Both the position numbers and the translations under genes were made by a program. 64,000 nucleotides of DNA from Aliivibrio sp. EL58 (lineage in GTDB: Bacteria; Pseudomonadota; Gammaproteobacteria; Enterobacterales; Vibrionaceae), in NCBI RefSeq assembly GCF_900312675.1, contig NZ_OMPC01000009.1, forward strand, positions 1,289,589-1,353,588. Reading direction: 5' to 3'. Position 1 is the stretch's first letter, and every line of letters begins with the position of its first letter. The notes below the pieces were generated by a model. It ran no database searches. It was given only the letters and a program-made list of their open reading frames with translations, and was not told the DNA's origin. Below, one piece after another: positions 27,369 to 36,637 of the stretch.

Positions 27369-29591
27369 ATGTCTTTGCGCCAATGCTTTCTTCTTATTTT
27401 TCTCTTTCTACCGCTTTCAGCTTGGGCTAAATTTTTTTCTGCGCCTATTTTAAATGACGCTTATCAATTGCTCGATACAAACCCTGAACAATCCCGAACT
27501 ATTGCTGAACAATATTTAGAGCAACGTCAGATCACTCCAGAACAAGACCCTAATCGCATACAGGTTAATAATGATTCAGAACGAACTATTCGAACTCCGA
27601 TTAGCACCGTAGAAGCATTCCAAATTAAAGCACTTGCAAATAAACGCCTTGGTCGTAATCGCGAATCAATAAAAGCGATCAAACAAGCAATATCACTTGC
27701 TCAAGAGTTTCACTTACAGGCTGGCTACTTAGAGTCAAAATTAATCTATGCGGGGCTTTGGTGGAATTTAACCAATGACGTCGATGAAACGAATGTTATT
27801 TTGGATGATATTAGTCGTGAGTTAAATGAATTTGATAAGCAAATTGCGATTCATCAAAAGCTCTATTTTGGGTTGGCATTAATCCATGCAGAAGTTGAAT
27901 CTAAACAAGATAATAACAGCAAAGCCCAACAGTATTATAAACAGGCCCTATCTCACGGAAGTTCACTTAACGACCCTAGTAGCATGATTTATTATCACCT
28001 GTCTTATGGTAAACATTTTTTAAAAAACAAACAATTTGATCAAGCGTTGACTGAATTATTGAGCGCGTATTGGCAATCGATTGAAGCCGACCAAAGTGGT
28101 CAATTAGCCAGTGCGAATTTTTTGCTTGGCCAACTATTTTTCCAAAGACAAGTGCTAGATAAAGCATTAGAGCATGCCTCTCAATCTGCTGAATTTTATG
28201 GTCGTTATAATAAGAGTGAGCAACTCTCAAATGTCTTAATTTTAATTGCTCAGATCCATTTAAAACAAGGTCGATTTAACTTAGCACTAGTTCAATATTT
28301 TAATGCACTGGATCAGGAAAAAGAAAAAAACAACGTTAACAAACTCATTTCACTACGCTTAGATATCGCTAATACCTACTTTTCACTTTATAACTATGCG
28401 TTAAGTGAGCACTACCTTAAGCAAGCAAATAATCTTAATGAGTATGTCGAGTTACCAAAACAAAAAGCCAATGCAGCGCTCTTGCAAGCCAAGCTTTATC
28501 TAGTAAAAAATAAAGCAGAACTTGCTATTGAACAAATACAAAAAGCCATTAAATACAGTAAACGAGATAATGATGTTTCGTTAAAATTACAATCTCAAAA
28601 ATTGCTTTCTACAACCTATGAGAAAATGGGGCTATATGAACTCGCGCTAAAGTCCCAAAGAGAATATGAGACATTAAACTCATCGATTCAAGCGGTTCAA
28701 AATGAAATTAATGAAGAAGTATTTCGCCAACAAAAAAGCATCGTTGAACAATTTTTGCACTATCAAGGCTTAGAATTACAATTAAAAGATAATCACTTAC
28801 AAACACGAAAAATCCAAAAAATTGCCGGCTTTCTTCTTGTATTATTAACGGTAATTTCTATCTATGCTTTCAGAAAACAGCAAGTAAACCGTTTTTTGAA
28901 AAAGCGTTTACACCTGCTATTAAATAAGTACTACACACACCCAAGAAGTGGATTACGTAACTTCCGTTTATTAACCGAAAGATTACCATCATCTTTACAA
29001 CAAAGTAGTACGAATATAGAACAGTGGCATTTAGGTGAGTTAATCAATGAACCGTTAAGTGATCGTCTTCGCTTTACTCTCTTTCATGTACCCATGCTAC
29101 AAGAGCTGTATTTTACTCATGGTTACCAAGGTGGCTTAGCCATTGAAAAAGAGTTTGGCGATTATCTATCAACCGTAGTTACTTTACCTAGTCGCATTTA
29201 TCACTTCTCAGATGCAAGTTTTCTTTACATTGAGCATAAATCCGATTCAACATGTAGTACTCAAGAAATGGCTGAAACAATTCAACGTTGGATTAATAAT
29301 TTTGACTCTAAAGCCATGACAAACAGAATCGTAAATATAGGAATGGTTGAGTATCCTTTTTTACCACGAGCGTATACTGCTATTAATGATCGAGAACTGA
29401 TCGATATTCTTCTTATGGCAACAAACAACGCGTGTAACAATAATAAAGAAGGTACTGAAAGCCAATGGGTTCACTACCGAGCAATAGATAACGCTCCAGC
29501 GGCAAGTTTTGCTAGTAATAATATACTCTCTGCGTGTGAGCAAGCGATTAATCAAGGTTTGATTAAAGTGACAAGCCAAGGCATTAATTAA
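27369..29591 (+). CDS. Membrane-anchored TPR protein with degenerate GGDEF-like C-terminal domain
   Basis: The 740-residue product has a signal peptide (cleavage after SAWA), about eight TPR-like helix pairs (about 60-450), a membrane segment near AGFLLVLLTVISIYAF (about 486-501) and a cytoplasmic C-terminal domain. That domain opens with THPRSGLRNFRLLTERL, like the GGDEF start DPLTGLPNRR. The signature position reads FSDASFLYIE instead of GGDEF, so cyclase activity is not expected. It may be a sensor or c-di-GMP-network partner; the adjacent gene encodes an apparently active cyclase. Confidence 0.75.
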   Translation: MSLRQCFLLIFLFLPLSAWAKFFSAPILNDAYQLLDTNPEQSRTIAEQYLEQRQITPEQDPNRIQVNNDSERTIRTPISTVEAFQIKALANKRLGRNRESIKAIKQAISLAQEFHLQAGYLESKLIYAGLWWNLTNDVDETNVILDDISRELNEFDKQIAIHQKLYFGLALIHAEVESKQDNNSKAQQYYKQALSHGSSLNDPSSMIYYHLSYGKHFLKNKQFDQALTELLSAYWQSIEADQSGQLASANFLLGQLFFQRQVLDKALEHASQSAEFYGRYNKSEQLSNVLILIAQIHLKQGRFNLALVQYFNALDQEKEKNNVNKLISLRLDIANTYFSLYNYALSEHYLKQANNLNEYVELPKQKANAALLQAKLYLVKNKAELAIEQIQKAIKYSKRDNDVSLKLQSQKLLSTTYEKMGLYELALKSQREYETLNSSIQAVQNEINEEVFRQQKSIVEQFLHYQGLELQLKDNHLQTRKIQKIAGFLLVLLTVISIYAFRKQQVNRFLKKRLHLLLNKYYTHPRSGLRNFRLLTERLPSSLQQSSTNIEQWHLGELINEPLSDRLRFTLFHVPMLQELYFTHGYQGGLAIEKEFGDYLSTVVTLPSRIYHFSDASFLYIEHKSDSTCSTQEMAETIQRWINNFDSKAMTNRIVNIGMVEYPFLPRAYTAINDRELIDILLMATNNACNNNKEGTESQWVHYRAIDNAPAASFASNNILSACEQAINQGLIKVTSQGIN

Positions 29592-29764
29592 TGATTTGGC
29601 TAACACATCACAAATTTAATAATATTCATTACTAAATGATTATCAATTAAACAAATGTTACATTTTTTCAAACCTGTTACTTATAATTTTGTTATTATAA
29701 ATAAATTGATCCTATCAATAGTTTAACAGTTTTTATAAATACAGGGATTGCCTCCTAGGTTATT

Positions 29765-31327
29765 ATGATTGAAGTATCCATCGTTGCCTCAGAATTAAGT
29801 CAATTAAAGCAACAGCTAGATCAAACACGTTTATCACACCGTGATTCTACCTTGAAGTCACGTCGTGAAATATTGCTATTAAAACGCATTATCTTGCGCT
29901 TTTGTGCTGCGTGTAAACATCATGATAGCGAGCTAGATAAAGAGATTGTAGAACTTGCATCAAGTATCGAACAAGTAGAAAATACGTCCGATCTTACGGT
30001 ACAAATCGCCACCTTTGAGCGCCTTATTAACCGCTATAAAATGACGGTACAAAGAGAGCACGCAGTTATGAATGACCATATTTCATACTGCGGTGAAACT
30101 CTTCAACGTGTAGTTGGTCTTCCTGCTGGCCTTAAACGTGATTTGCGAATTCTTCTGCAACACCCTTCTCAAGATGGCTGTAAGCATGTTCAGCGTATTG
30201 TCCGCTTAGTTGAATTATATGAACGTGCGATTAAATTCATTTCTGTTGGTAAACTCTCTTCTGAAATCAACAACAATGAAATTATTGATGTTGATACTCA
30301 AGAGCAGTTAAGTAACGAATTACAGCATCTTATCTCAGAGCTTGATTTCAATAGTTCATCAGGTAATAAGTTACTTGAGATCCGCAATAAACTATTAACC
30401 GGCACAGATGCAATCTCTCTTATTGATTTAGCATTGCAAACGCTGCAATTAGTTTTAGAAGGCACGAACAATGAACGTAAGGCATCACAAGTCTTCGTTG
30501 GTGATGTTAATACTCAAGTCGCTCAGATTATAAAAACCAGCGAGCAGAACCAAGCTCAGGGACAATCTTACTTAGAACAACGCTCATTACTTAATGAAGA
30601 GTATTCGCTCTTAATTAAGCAAGCTGAAGGCCTATTAGAAAGTAAAGCGAGCGAGCGAGAGCATAAAGAAAAAATGGCGATGCTGTTAAGTGAAATGCGA
30701 GACTTATCAGAGCGAAATAATGCCATGCAAGAGCGTGAGTCTGCATTAATTGAGCGCCATGAATATACAACAAAAAAATTAAACCACTTGTATGAAGAAA
30801 CACTTGAATATCGTCGTCAGTTAGATGATCAACAGCAACGCGTATTTAAAGACCCACTAACCAAAGTATATAACCGTGCAGCTATGCATGAACGTTTAGA
30901 CTTAGAGTACAAACGTTGGGTTCGTCATCAACACTCACTTGTTTTAACGATGATAGATATTGATCAATTCAAACGTATTAATGAACGTTTTGGTCATCTC
31001 GCTGGTGATAAAGCGCTATCAATTATTGCCAAGACTATTGAAAATCAAGTCGCTGATACTGACTTTGTTGCTCGTTTTAGTGGCGAAGAGTTCTTAATCT
31101 TATTTACAGAAACCGAAAAAGAAGAAAGGAATAAAGTACTTAAAGCGATTCAATTGGCTATTTCAAAACTTCCCTTCAAGTTTAAAAACGACCACGTTCA
31201 GATAACAGTCTCTATTTGCAGCTCTGAATTTACTAACAGTGATATTCCTGAAAAAGTAATCAAGCGCGCTATTGATGCTCTGTACAAACAGAAATCCAAA
31301 GGTACTGAGCAACTCATATATTTGTAA
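29765..31327 (+). CDS. Diguanylate cyclase (SGEEF type) with N-terminal coiled-coil region
   Basis: The product would make c-di-GMP from GTP. The GGDEF domain starts at DPLTKVYNRAAM (Asp363), has the metal site MIDIDQFKRIN (Asp398) and the signature SGEEF at 439-443, a variant found in active enzymes. The inhibitory I-site RxxD is replaced by ADTD (430-433), so product inhibition at this site is not expected. Residues 1-360 are long helices and coiled coils without membrane segments, resembling the coiled-coil sensor region of other gammaproteobacterial cyclases. Confidence 0.88.
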   Translation: MIEVSIVASELSQLKQQLDQTRLSHRDSTLKSRREILLLKRIILRFCAACKHHDSELDKEIVELASSIEQVENTSDLTVQIATFERLINRYKMTVQREHAVMNDHISYCGETLQRVVGLPAGLKRDLRILLQHPSQDGCKHVQRIVRLVELYERAIKFISVGKLSSEINNNEIIDVDTQEQLSNELQHLISELDFNSSSGNKLLEIRNKLLTGTDAISLIDLALQTLQLVLEGTNNERKASQVFVGDVNTQVAQIIKTSEQNQAQGQSYLEQRSLLNEEYSLLIKQAEGLLESKASEREHKEKMAMLLSEMRDLSERNNAMQERESALIERHEYTTKKLNHLYEETLEYRRQLDDQQQRVFKDPLTKVYNRAAMHERLDLEYKRWVRHQHSLVLTMIDIDQFKRINERFGHLAGDKALSIIAKTIENQVADTDFVARFSGEEFLILFTETEKEERNKVLKAIQLAISKLPFKFKNDHVQITVSICSSEFTNSDIPEKVIKRAIDALYKQKSKGTEQLIYL

Positions 31328-31422
31328 ACCTCTCATTTTTGTTGTCTTTTTCTCGCAAATCCTCCCATTGCTGTGTAAGTTTAGTAATTAAACAATAATA
31401 AAAACAGCTAGGGAGGCACTAT

Positions 31423-32781
31423 ATGATCACTCATATTAGTCCGGCAGGTAGCATGGATTTGCTATCACAATTAGAAGTCGACCAATTAAAAAAAACCGCT
31501 TCTAGTGATTTATATCGAATGTACCGAAATTGTACATTAGCCGTATTGAACTCAGGCAGTCATACTGACAGTTCAAAAGAACTCCTTAATAAATACAAGT
31601 CTTTTGACGTATCTGTAACTCGTCGTGACCGAGGTATTAAACTTGAGCTAAGTAACCCACCTGAACACGCCTTTGTTGATGGAAATATTATTAAAGGAAT
31701 ACAGGAACATCTCTTTTCTGTTTTACGCGATATGATTTACGTTAATATGCAAATCGCGGATCATAACCGTCTAAATCTCACCAAAGATACCCATTTAACT
31801 AATCTCGTCTTCAGTATTCTGCGCAATGCTAAAGCCCTACATACTGGAATAGAACCAAATTTAGTGGTCTGCTGGGGCGGTCATTCAATTAATCCAATTG
31901 AATACCAATACACTCGAGAAGTAGGCCATGAACTAGGGTTGCGTGAATTAAATATTTGCACAGGCTGTGGCCCTGGCGCAATGGAAGGACCGATGAAAGG
32001 TGCAGCTATTGGCCATGCGAAACAACGTTATTCAAGCAGTCGCTTTGTGGGATTAACAGAGCCTTCAATCATCGCTGCTGAGCCACCAAATCCTATCGTA
32101 AATGAACTGATCATCATGCCAGACATTGAGAAACGATTAGAAGCCTTCGTTCGTATGGCTCATGGTATTGTGATCTTTCCAGGCGGCCCTGGTACTGCTG
32201 AAGAGTTGTTGTATATCTTAGGTATCATGATGAACCCTGCTAACCGCCAGCAACCGATGCCAATTGTGTTAACTGGACCAGAAGAGAGTGAAGCTTACTT
32301 CCTTTCTATTGATACCTTTATTCGTGAAACGCTTGGAGAAGAGGCAACTCATTATTATGAGATTGTGGTTGGTGATCCAGAAAAAGCAGCCATAATTATC
32401 AATCATGGTATCAAGAAAGTGAAAGAGTATCGTAAAGCAACTGATGATTCTTATAGCTTTAACTGGGCACTAAAAATTGAATCTGAGTTCCAACACCCGT
32501 TCGAACCGACTCATGAAGCAATGTCTTCACTGGATTTACATTTAGATCAGCCCACAGAGAATCTTGCTGCCAACCTACGCCAAGCGTTTTCAGGGATTGT
32601 GGCTGGTAATGTCAAAGCTGAAGGTATCGCTGAAATAGAAGAGCATGGCGTGTTTAAATTACACGGTGATCCTATATTAATGAAAAAGATGGATCGTCTT
32701 CTTCAAGACTTTGTTGAACAGGGTCGCATGAAACTACCTGGTTCCAAATACGAACCTTGCTATGAAATCGTTGTAGATTAA
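31423..32781 (+). CDS. ppnN: Pyrimidine/purine nucleotide 5'-monophosphate nucleosidase PpnN
   Basis: PpnN (YgdH) hydrolyses nucleoside monophosphates to base and ribose 5-phosphate and in E. coli is stimulated by (p)ppGpp. The 452-residue product has the lysine-decarboxylase-like (LOG) core with [14 protein letters not shown] and the catalytic [16 protein letters not shown]- and C-terminal extensions are those of the PpnN family. A hairpin terminator separates it from xni, the same order as in E. coli. Confidence 0.95.
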   Translation: MITHISPAGSMDLLSQLEVDQLKKTASSDLYRMYRNCTLAVLNSGSHTDSSKELLNKYKSFDVSVTRRDRGIKLELSNPPEHAFVDGNIIKGIQEHLFSVLRDMIYVNMQIADHNRLNLTKDTHLTNLVFSILRNAKALHTGIEPNLVVCWGGHSINPIEYQYTREVGHELGLRELNICTGCGPGAMEGPMKGAAIGHAKQRYSSSRFVGLTEPSIIAAEPPNPIVNELIIMPDIEKRLEAFVRMAHGIVIFPGGPGTAEELLYILGIMMNPANRQQPMPIVLTGPEESEAYFLSIDTFIRETLGEEATHYYEIVVGDPEKAAIIINHGIKKVKEYRKATDDSYSFNWALKIESEFQHPFEPTHEAMSSLDLHLDQPTENLAANLRQAFSGIVAGNVKAEGIAEIEEHGVFKLHGDPILMKKMDRLLQDFVEQGRMKLPGSKYEPCYEIVVD

Positions 32782-32816
32782 GGCTGGAATATCTCCCCTT
32801 CTGTAACGTACAATAT

Positions 32817-32846
32817 AAAGCCTATGTTAAACGCATAGGCTTTTTC
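32817..32846 (+). terminator. Terminator between ppnN and xni
   Basis: AAGCCTATG and CATAGGCTT pair around loop TTAAACG, followed by TTTCTTTTTT. Confidence 0.85.
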
Positions 32847-32873
32847 TTTTTTCTACATAGGAATGAATACGTT

Positions 32874-33662
32874 ATGGCAATTCATCTGGTTATTATTGAC
32901 GCATTAAATCTTATTCGTCGTGTTCACTCAGCTCAACCAAACCAAGATGACATTCAAGCGGTAATCACCACAACGAGCCGCACAATAAATCGTATTTTAA
33001 AAGAAACTGAACCAACCCATATCATCGCTGTATTTGACCACCACTTACAAGATCGAGGTTGGCGAGCAGAAGTGTTACCGAAATATAAAGAAGACAGAAA
33101 ACCAATGCCTGAAGCTCTACAAAAAGGCATGGATGATATTCAAGATGCATGGTGGAAACTCGGCATTGATTCCTTGTTATCTGATGGTGATGAAGCCGAT
33201 GATTTAGTCGCAACTCTTGCTAATAAAGTTGCCTCCCATAATGAACAAGTCACTATTATTTCGACAGATAAAGGGTATTGCCAATTACTGTCTCCAACGC
33301 TGCGAATTCGTGATTACTTTCAACATCGTTGGTTGGATGCCCCTTTTGTTGAAAAAGAGTTTGGTCTAAAGCCTGAGCAATTAGCTGATTATTGGGGACT
33401 GGCTGGAATTAGCTCAAGTAAAATTACGGGGATCCCAGGTGTAGGTCCTAAAGCTGCCTTAGAAATTTTAACTCAATTCCCAACGATTGAAGCGGCAAAC
33501 GAATCTGAAAAGTTACCGAAAAAATATCGTAAGAAGTTTGATGAGCATTATGACACCGCTATTCTGTGCCGTAAGGTTGCAGGGTTAAGAACCGATATTG
33601 AACTTGGGTTTAATTTGCAAGATATTCGCTATGTAAAGCCTGATTTAGGGACTAGGGACTAG
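32874..33662 (+). CDS. xni: Flap endonuclease Xni (exonuclease IX-like)
   Basis: Xni is a FEN-type nuclease related to the 5' nuclease domain of DNA polymerase I. The 262-residue product has the metal-site motifs LVIIDALNLIRR and DGDEADDLVATLA, STDKGYCQLL, and the helix-hairpin-helix GIPGVGPKAALEIL. The last residues (LGTRD) and the TAG stop are encoded by a TAGGGAC tandem repeat, so the C terminus has been formed or changed by that repeat. Confidence 0.93.
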   Translation: MAIHLVIIDALNLIRRVHSAQPNQDDIQAVITTTSRTINRILKETEPTHIIAVFDHHLQDRGWRAEVLPKYKEDRKPMPEALQKGMDDIQDAWWKLGIDSLLSDGDEADDLVATLANKVASHNEQVTIISTDKGYCQLLSPTLRIRDYFQHRWLDAPFVEKEFGLKPEQLADYWGLAGISSSKITGIPGVGPKAALEILTQFPTIEAANESEKLPKKYRKKFDEHYDTAILCRKVAGLRTDIELGFNLQDIRYVKPDLGTRD

Positions 33663-33676
33663 GGACTAGGGACTAG
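33646..33676. repeat. TAGGGAC heptamer tandem repeat overlapping the xni stop codon
   Basis: Four perfect copies of TAGGGAC (33646-33673) plus TAG run through the end of xni; the stop codon TAG is within the repeat. A single copy of the same unit ends tcdA at about 38403-38413. Confidence 0.9.
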
Positions 33677-33696
33677 AATTATAAATCCCACAATAT

Positions 33697-33801
33697 ATAG
33701 AAGCTAATGTGCTTTGGAACAAAAAAGCTGTTTGTCATTGCTGAGCCATCAGCACCAAATATAGCCATCCTTCTTTTGAGGAAAAGCATATTAGCTTCTA
33801 T
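33697..33801. repeat. 105-bp inverted-repeat element downstream of xni
   Basis: ATAGAAGCTAATGTGCTTT (33697-33715) is repeated inverted at 33782-33801 with one mismatch and one extra base. An inner TGCTGA/TCAGCA hairpin lies between the arms. No open frame is present. It looks like a small non-autonomous repeat (MITE-like). Confidence 0.65.
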
Positions 33802-33820
33802 GTGCATAGTTTATCTTAAA

Positions 33821-33863
33821 TAAAAACGCCCGCAGATCAAATGACCTGCGGGCGTTTATTTTT
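33821..33863. terminator. Bidirectional terminator before rlmM 3' end
   Basis: AAACGCCCGCAG (33824-33835) and CTGCGGGCGTTT (33846-33857) form a perfect GC-rich stem with A-run left and T-run right. Confidence 0.9.
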
Positions 33864-33892
33864 ATCTCTCAATAATTGGTATTACATCAATA

Positions 33893-34984
33893 TTAGTGAG
33901 GAGAAATATTAGAAATCGCTTGGATATGAACCGTTATTTCTTCACGGTCATGATACAAGTGCTTCGCTTGAAGCTTGTATTGGAAGTTATTCTTCTTCAA
34001 AAACTCTTTTAAGTTTTCAATATCTTGAAGTACTTCATCGTAACGGCCTTTCATTGGCAATTTAAGGTTAAATAGTGCTTCTTTAGCCCAACCTTTAATT
34101 AACCATTCACCCATAAGGTGCGCAACTCGTGCAGGCTTTTCAATCATGTCACACACGATCCACGTTACGTTCTTTCTTGCTGGTTCAAATTTAAAACCAT
34201 CAACCATGTGGTGTTTTACTTGGCCTGTATCCATTAAGCTCTGTGCCATCATGCCGTTATCAATTGCATGAACAAACATAGAACGCTTAACAAGTTGGTA
34301 AGTCCAACCACCTGGACACGCACCTAAATCAACGCCCCACATGCCAGAAGCTAAGCGAGTATCCCACTCATCTCGTGGAATGAATACGTGAAACGCTTCT
34401 TCCAACTTAAGTGTTGAACGGCTTGGCGCATCAGACGGGAACTTCAGACGAGGAATACCCATGAAGAATTTTGAGTTATTGTTGGTATAAGAGTAACCAA
34501 CGTAACACTGACCCGGTGCAATAAAACAAATATGCATGACAGGGATTCGGTCTGAATCTCTTGGTGTTAGCATCTCTTTACCACGTAATGCGATACGCAT
34601 TGGTACTGTAAATTTACGACAGAATTTCAATAATTCTTTTGCTTCATTCGTATCAGGTGTTTCAATACGAATATCACCACAACATGGTAAATTTTCAACA
34701 TCAACTAATGCATTCAAAATTGGTGAGATACGATCTTCAGAAGGTAAATCACTTAATTCAGTTGCTACCGCAAACATTTGACGAGCAAAAATCAGCTCAT
34801 TAAATTTAATCTCACGGATCAATTTATCTGCATCGCCTTCCTGGTAGCATTCAAATAGCACATAGCCTGTATTATTTTTTAGGCGAGGAAAACCAAACAC
34901 TTCAAGTTGAGTGGCTTTATCTTGGATCTCACCTGCACACTCTTTCTCAAAACCAGAGCGACAATAGAACATTACTTGTTTCAC
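33893..34984 (-). CDS. rlmM: 23S rRNA (cytidine-2'-O-)-methyltransferase RlmM
   Basis: RlmM 2'-O-methylates C2498 of 23S rRNA. The 363-residue product has an N-terminal THUMP-like region and a C-terminal Rossmann methyltransferase domain with the SAM motif [15 protein letters not shown]. Its start overlaps the end of the DUF423 gene by four bases, and the order gcvA-ygdD-rlmM is as in E. coli. Confidence 0.95.
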   Translation of the reverse strand: MKQVMFYCRSGFEKECAGEIQDKATQLEVFGFPRLKNNTGYVLFECYQEGDADKLIREIKFNELIFARQMFAVATELSDLPSEDRISPILNALVDVENLPCCGDIRIETPDTNEAKELLKFCRKFTVPMRIALRGKEMLTPRDSDRIPVMHICFIAPGQCYVGYSYTNNNSKFFMGIPRLKFPSDAPSRSTLKLEEAFHVFIPRDEWDTRLASGMWGVDLGACPGGWTYQLVKRSMFVHAIDNGMMAQSLMDTGQVKHHMVDGFKFEPARKNVTWIVCDMIEKPARVAHLMGEWLIKGWAKEALFNLKLPMKGRYDEVLQDIENLKEFLKKNNFQYKLQAKHLYHDREEITVHIQAISNISPH

Positions 34985-35367
34985 TTTGAAACCTCAGTCA
35001 AACGATAAGTTGAAACAGCCAGCGTTAGCCAACCGATAATAAAACAGAGTCCACCTAATGGAGTAATTGGCCCAAACCATTTTATTCCTGTGAACACTAA
35101 TGCATATAAACTACCACTGAAAAGTAATATTCCAATGGTAAATAGCAAGGCGGCGTATGATACCCCTTTTGAAAATGAATTTCTCAACAAAATTCCACAT
35201 CCAAACAGAGCAAGCGTATGCCACATTTGATATTGCACTGCAGTCTCATACACATCAAGTAGATATGGCGATAAAACCGACTTTAGACCATGAGCACCAA
35301 AAGCGCCTAAACCAACACTCAGTGCACCACTAAAGCTAGCAATAAGTAGACATAAGCGACTATTCAT
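34981..35367 (-). CDS. ygdD: DUF423 family membrane protein (YgdD)
   Basis: This small inner-membrane protein of unknown function has four hydrophobic segments and the family opening [17 protein letters not shown]. The ATG at 35367 (128 residues, AAGAGA upstream) is preferred to a GTG at 35388. Either start overlaps gcvA slightly, so translation is coupled. Confidence 0.88.
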   Translation of the reverse strand: MNSRLCLLIASFSGALSVGLGAFGAHGLKSVLSPYLLDVYETAVQYQMWHTLALFGCGILLRNSFSKGVSYAALLFTIGILLFSGSLYALVFTGIKWFGPITPLGGLCFIIGWLTLAVSTYRLTEVSK

Positions 35368-36268
35368 CGTCGATGATCTCTTGTTCACTGCGAGCTTTAC
35401 TTAAGATCCACTCTCTAAAAGTCGCAATTCTTCCGGTATCAGCCTGTTTTTCACTGCATACTAAATAAAAAGCATTTTTACTTACTAATACTTCTTCAAA
35501 AGGAGCAACCAAACGACCCGCGTCTAACTCTGGTTGAGCAAGGACATTATTTCCTAATGCGATTCCCTGTCCATGAGCTGCCGCTTGTAACACCATGGTT
35601 GAATGACTAAAAATAGGCCCATGATTAACGTTCATGCCTTCTAAATTGTATTGTTTTACAAACGACTTCCAATCTTTACGTGATGTATCATGCAATAACG
35701 TATGAAAACGTAGATCGTCAATCGTTGCTAACGGTTTTTCATTTAACAACACTTGCGGTGAACATAATGGTAATAGTTGCTCTTGATATAACAAATCAAC
35801 ACGTAAACCAGGCCAATTACCACGACCATAATAGATAGCAACATCCACATCTTCAGTCAAAGAGCCTTCATCCATATCAACCGCTTTAATTCGCACATCA
35901 ATGTCAGGTTCTTTATTATTAAAATCCGACAAACGTGGAACAAGCCATTGAATAGCAAAACTTGGCGGTAAACTAATGGTTAGTGCACCCTTCGCACTTC
36001 TTTCCAATACTTTATCTGTTGCTTCTGACAACGAAGAGAAAATTTCTTTAATATCTAAAAAGTAACTTTGCCCCTCTTCAGTAAGCAGTAAAGAACGATT
36101 ACGACGTCGAAATAATTTCAAACCAAGAAATTCTTCTAACGCTTTGATTTGGTGGCTAACTGCAGCTTGAGTAACAAACAATTCTTCCGCAGCACGAGTA
36201 AAGCTTAAGTGTCTAGCTGCCGCTTCAAACACACGCAAAGAATTTAAAGGTGGTAATCTTCGAGACAT
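35360..36268 (-). CDS. gcvA: Glycine cleavage system regulator GcvA
   Basis: GcvA is a LysR-type activator/repressor of the glycine cleavage operon and activator of the GcvB sRNA. The 302-residue product has the N-terminal helix-turn-helix with FTRAAEELFVTQAAVSHQIKALE and matches the GcvA subfamily opening LPPLNSLRVFEAAARHLSF. The gcvB sRNA is encoded divergently just upstream, as in E. coli. Confidence 0.93.
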   Translation of the reverse strand: MSRRLPPLNSLRVFEAAARHLSFTRAAEELFVTQAAVSHQIKALEEFLGLKLFRRRNRSLLLTEEGQSYFLDIKEIFSSLSEATDKVLERSAKGALTISLPPSFAIQWLVPRLSDFNNKEPDIDVRIKAVDMDEGSLTEDVDVAIYYGRGNWPGLRVDLLYQEQLLPLCSPQVLLNEKPLATIDDLRFHTLLHDTSRKDWKSFVKQYNLEGMNVNHGPIFSHSTMVLQAAAHGQGIALGNNVLAQPELDAGRLVAPFEEVLVSKNAFYLVCSEKQADTGRIATFREWILSKARSEQEIIDDE

Positions 36269-36389
36269 AAGAACTCACATTCTGAACCATTAGTTTTTTT
36301 AATACCTAGTATTATAAATTGTCCATTGCCGAACTACCAGATAAAACCTAATATTGCCCCCGTAGTTTAGAGGAAAGACATATATTCCT

Positions 36390-36562
36390 CCCTGAGTATT
36401 TTTTATCCCTCTAAACTGCAATGTTGTGTTTGCATATTGGCTCGACTGTTAGAGCCCGAGTATTGATTACAACTATTTGTAAACAGTACCCAATTATTTC
36501 CTGTATTTTTGACCTTTTGGTTAGAAAAATTATTAGCATCGTTTAATACGGTGCTTTTTTTT
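36390..36562 (+). ncRNA. gcvB: GcvB small regulatory RNA
   Basis: GcvB is an Hfq-dependent sRNA that represses many amino-acid and peptide transporter mRNAs. The gap upstream of gcvA contains TGTTGTGTTTGCATATTGG (from 36422), nearly identical to the GU-rich R1 seed of E. coli GcvB, and a 5' CCTGAG segment like the E. coli 5' end. A terminator GCATCG/CGGTGC (36536-36554) is followed by eight T. It is divergent from gcvA, the conserved arrangement. The 5' end is approximate. Confidence 0.85.
36536..36562 (+). terminator. Terminator of gcvB
   Basis: GCATCG and CGGTGC pair (with one G-U) around TTTAATA and are followed by TTTTTTTT. Confidence 0.85.
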
Positions 36563-36637
36563 GTCTGTAATTTTGACTTACGAGACAGAAATCCGCATCA
36601 TTCTCTCTGTTTGCTTACCCTTATTAAAGAAATCACT

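Noticed and set aside
36509..36637. 43-codon N-terminal extension of csdA
   Set aside because: It lies in the 3' part and terminator of gcvB, and the family starts at MTAFTVDAVRSQFP (36638).
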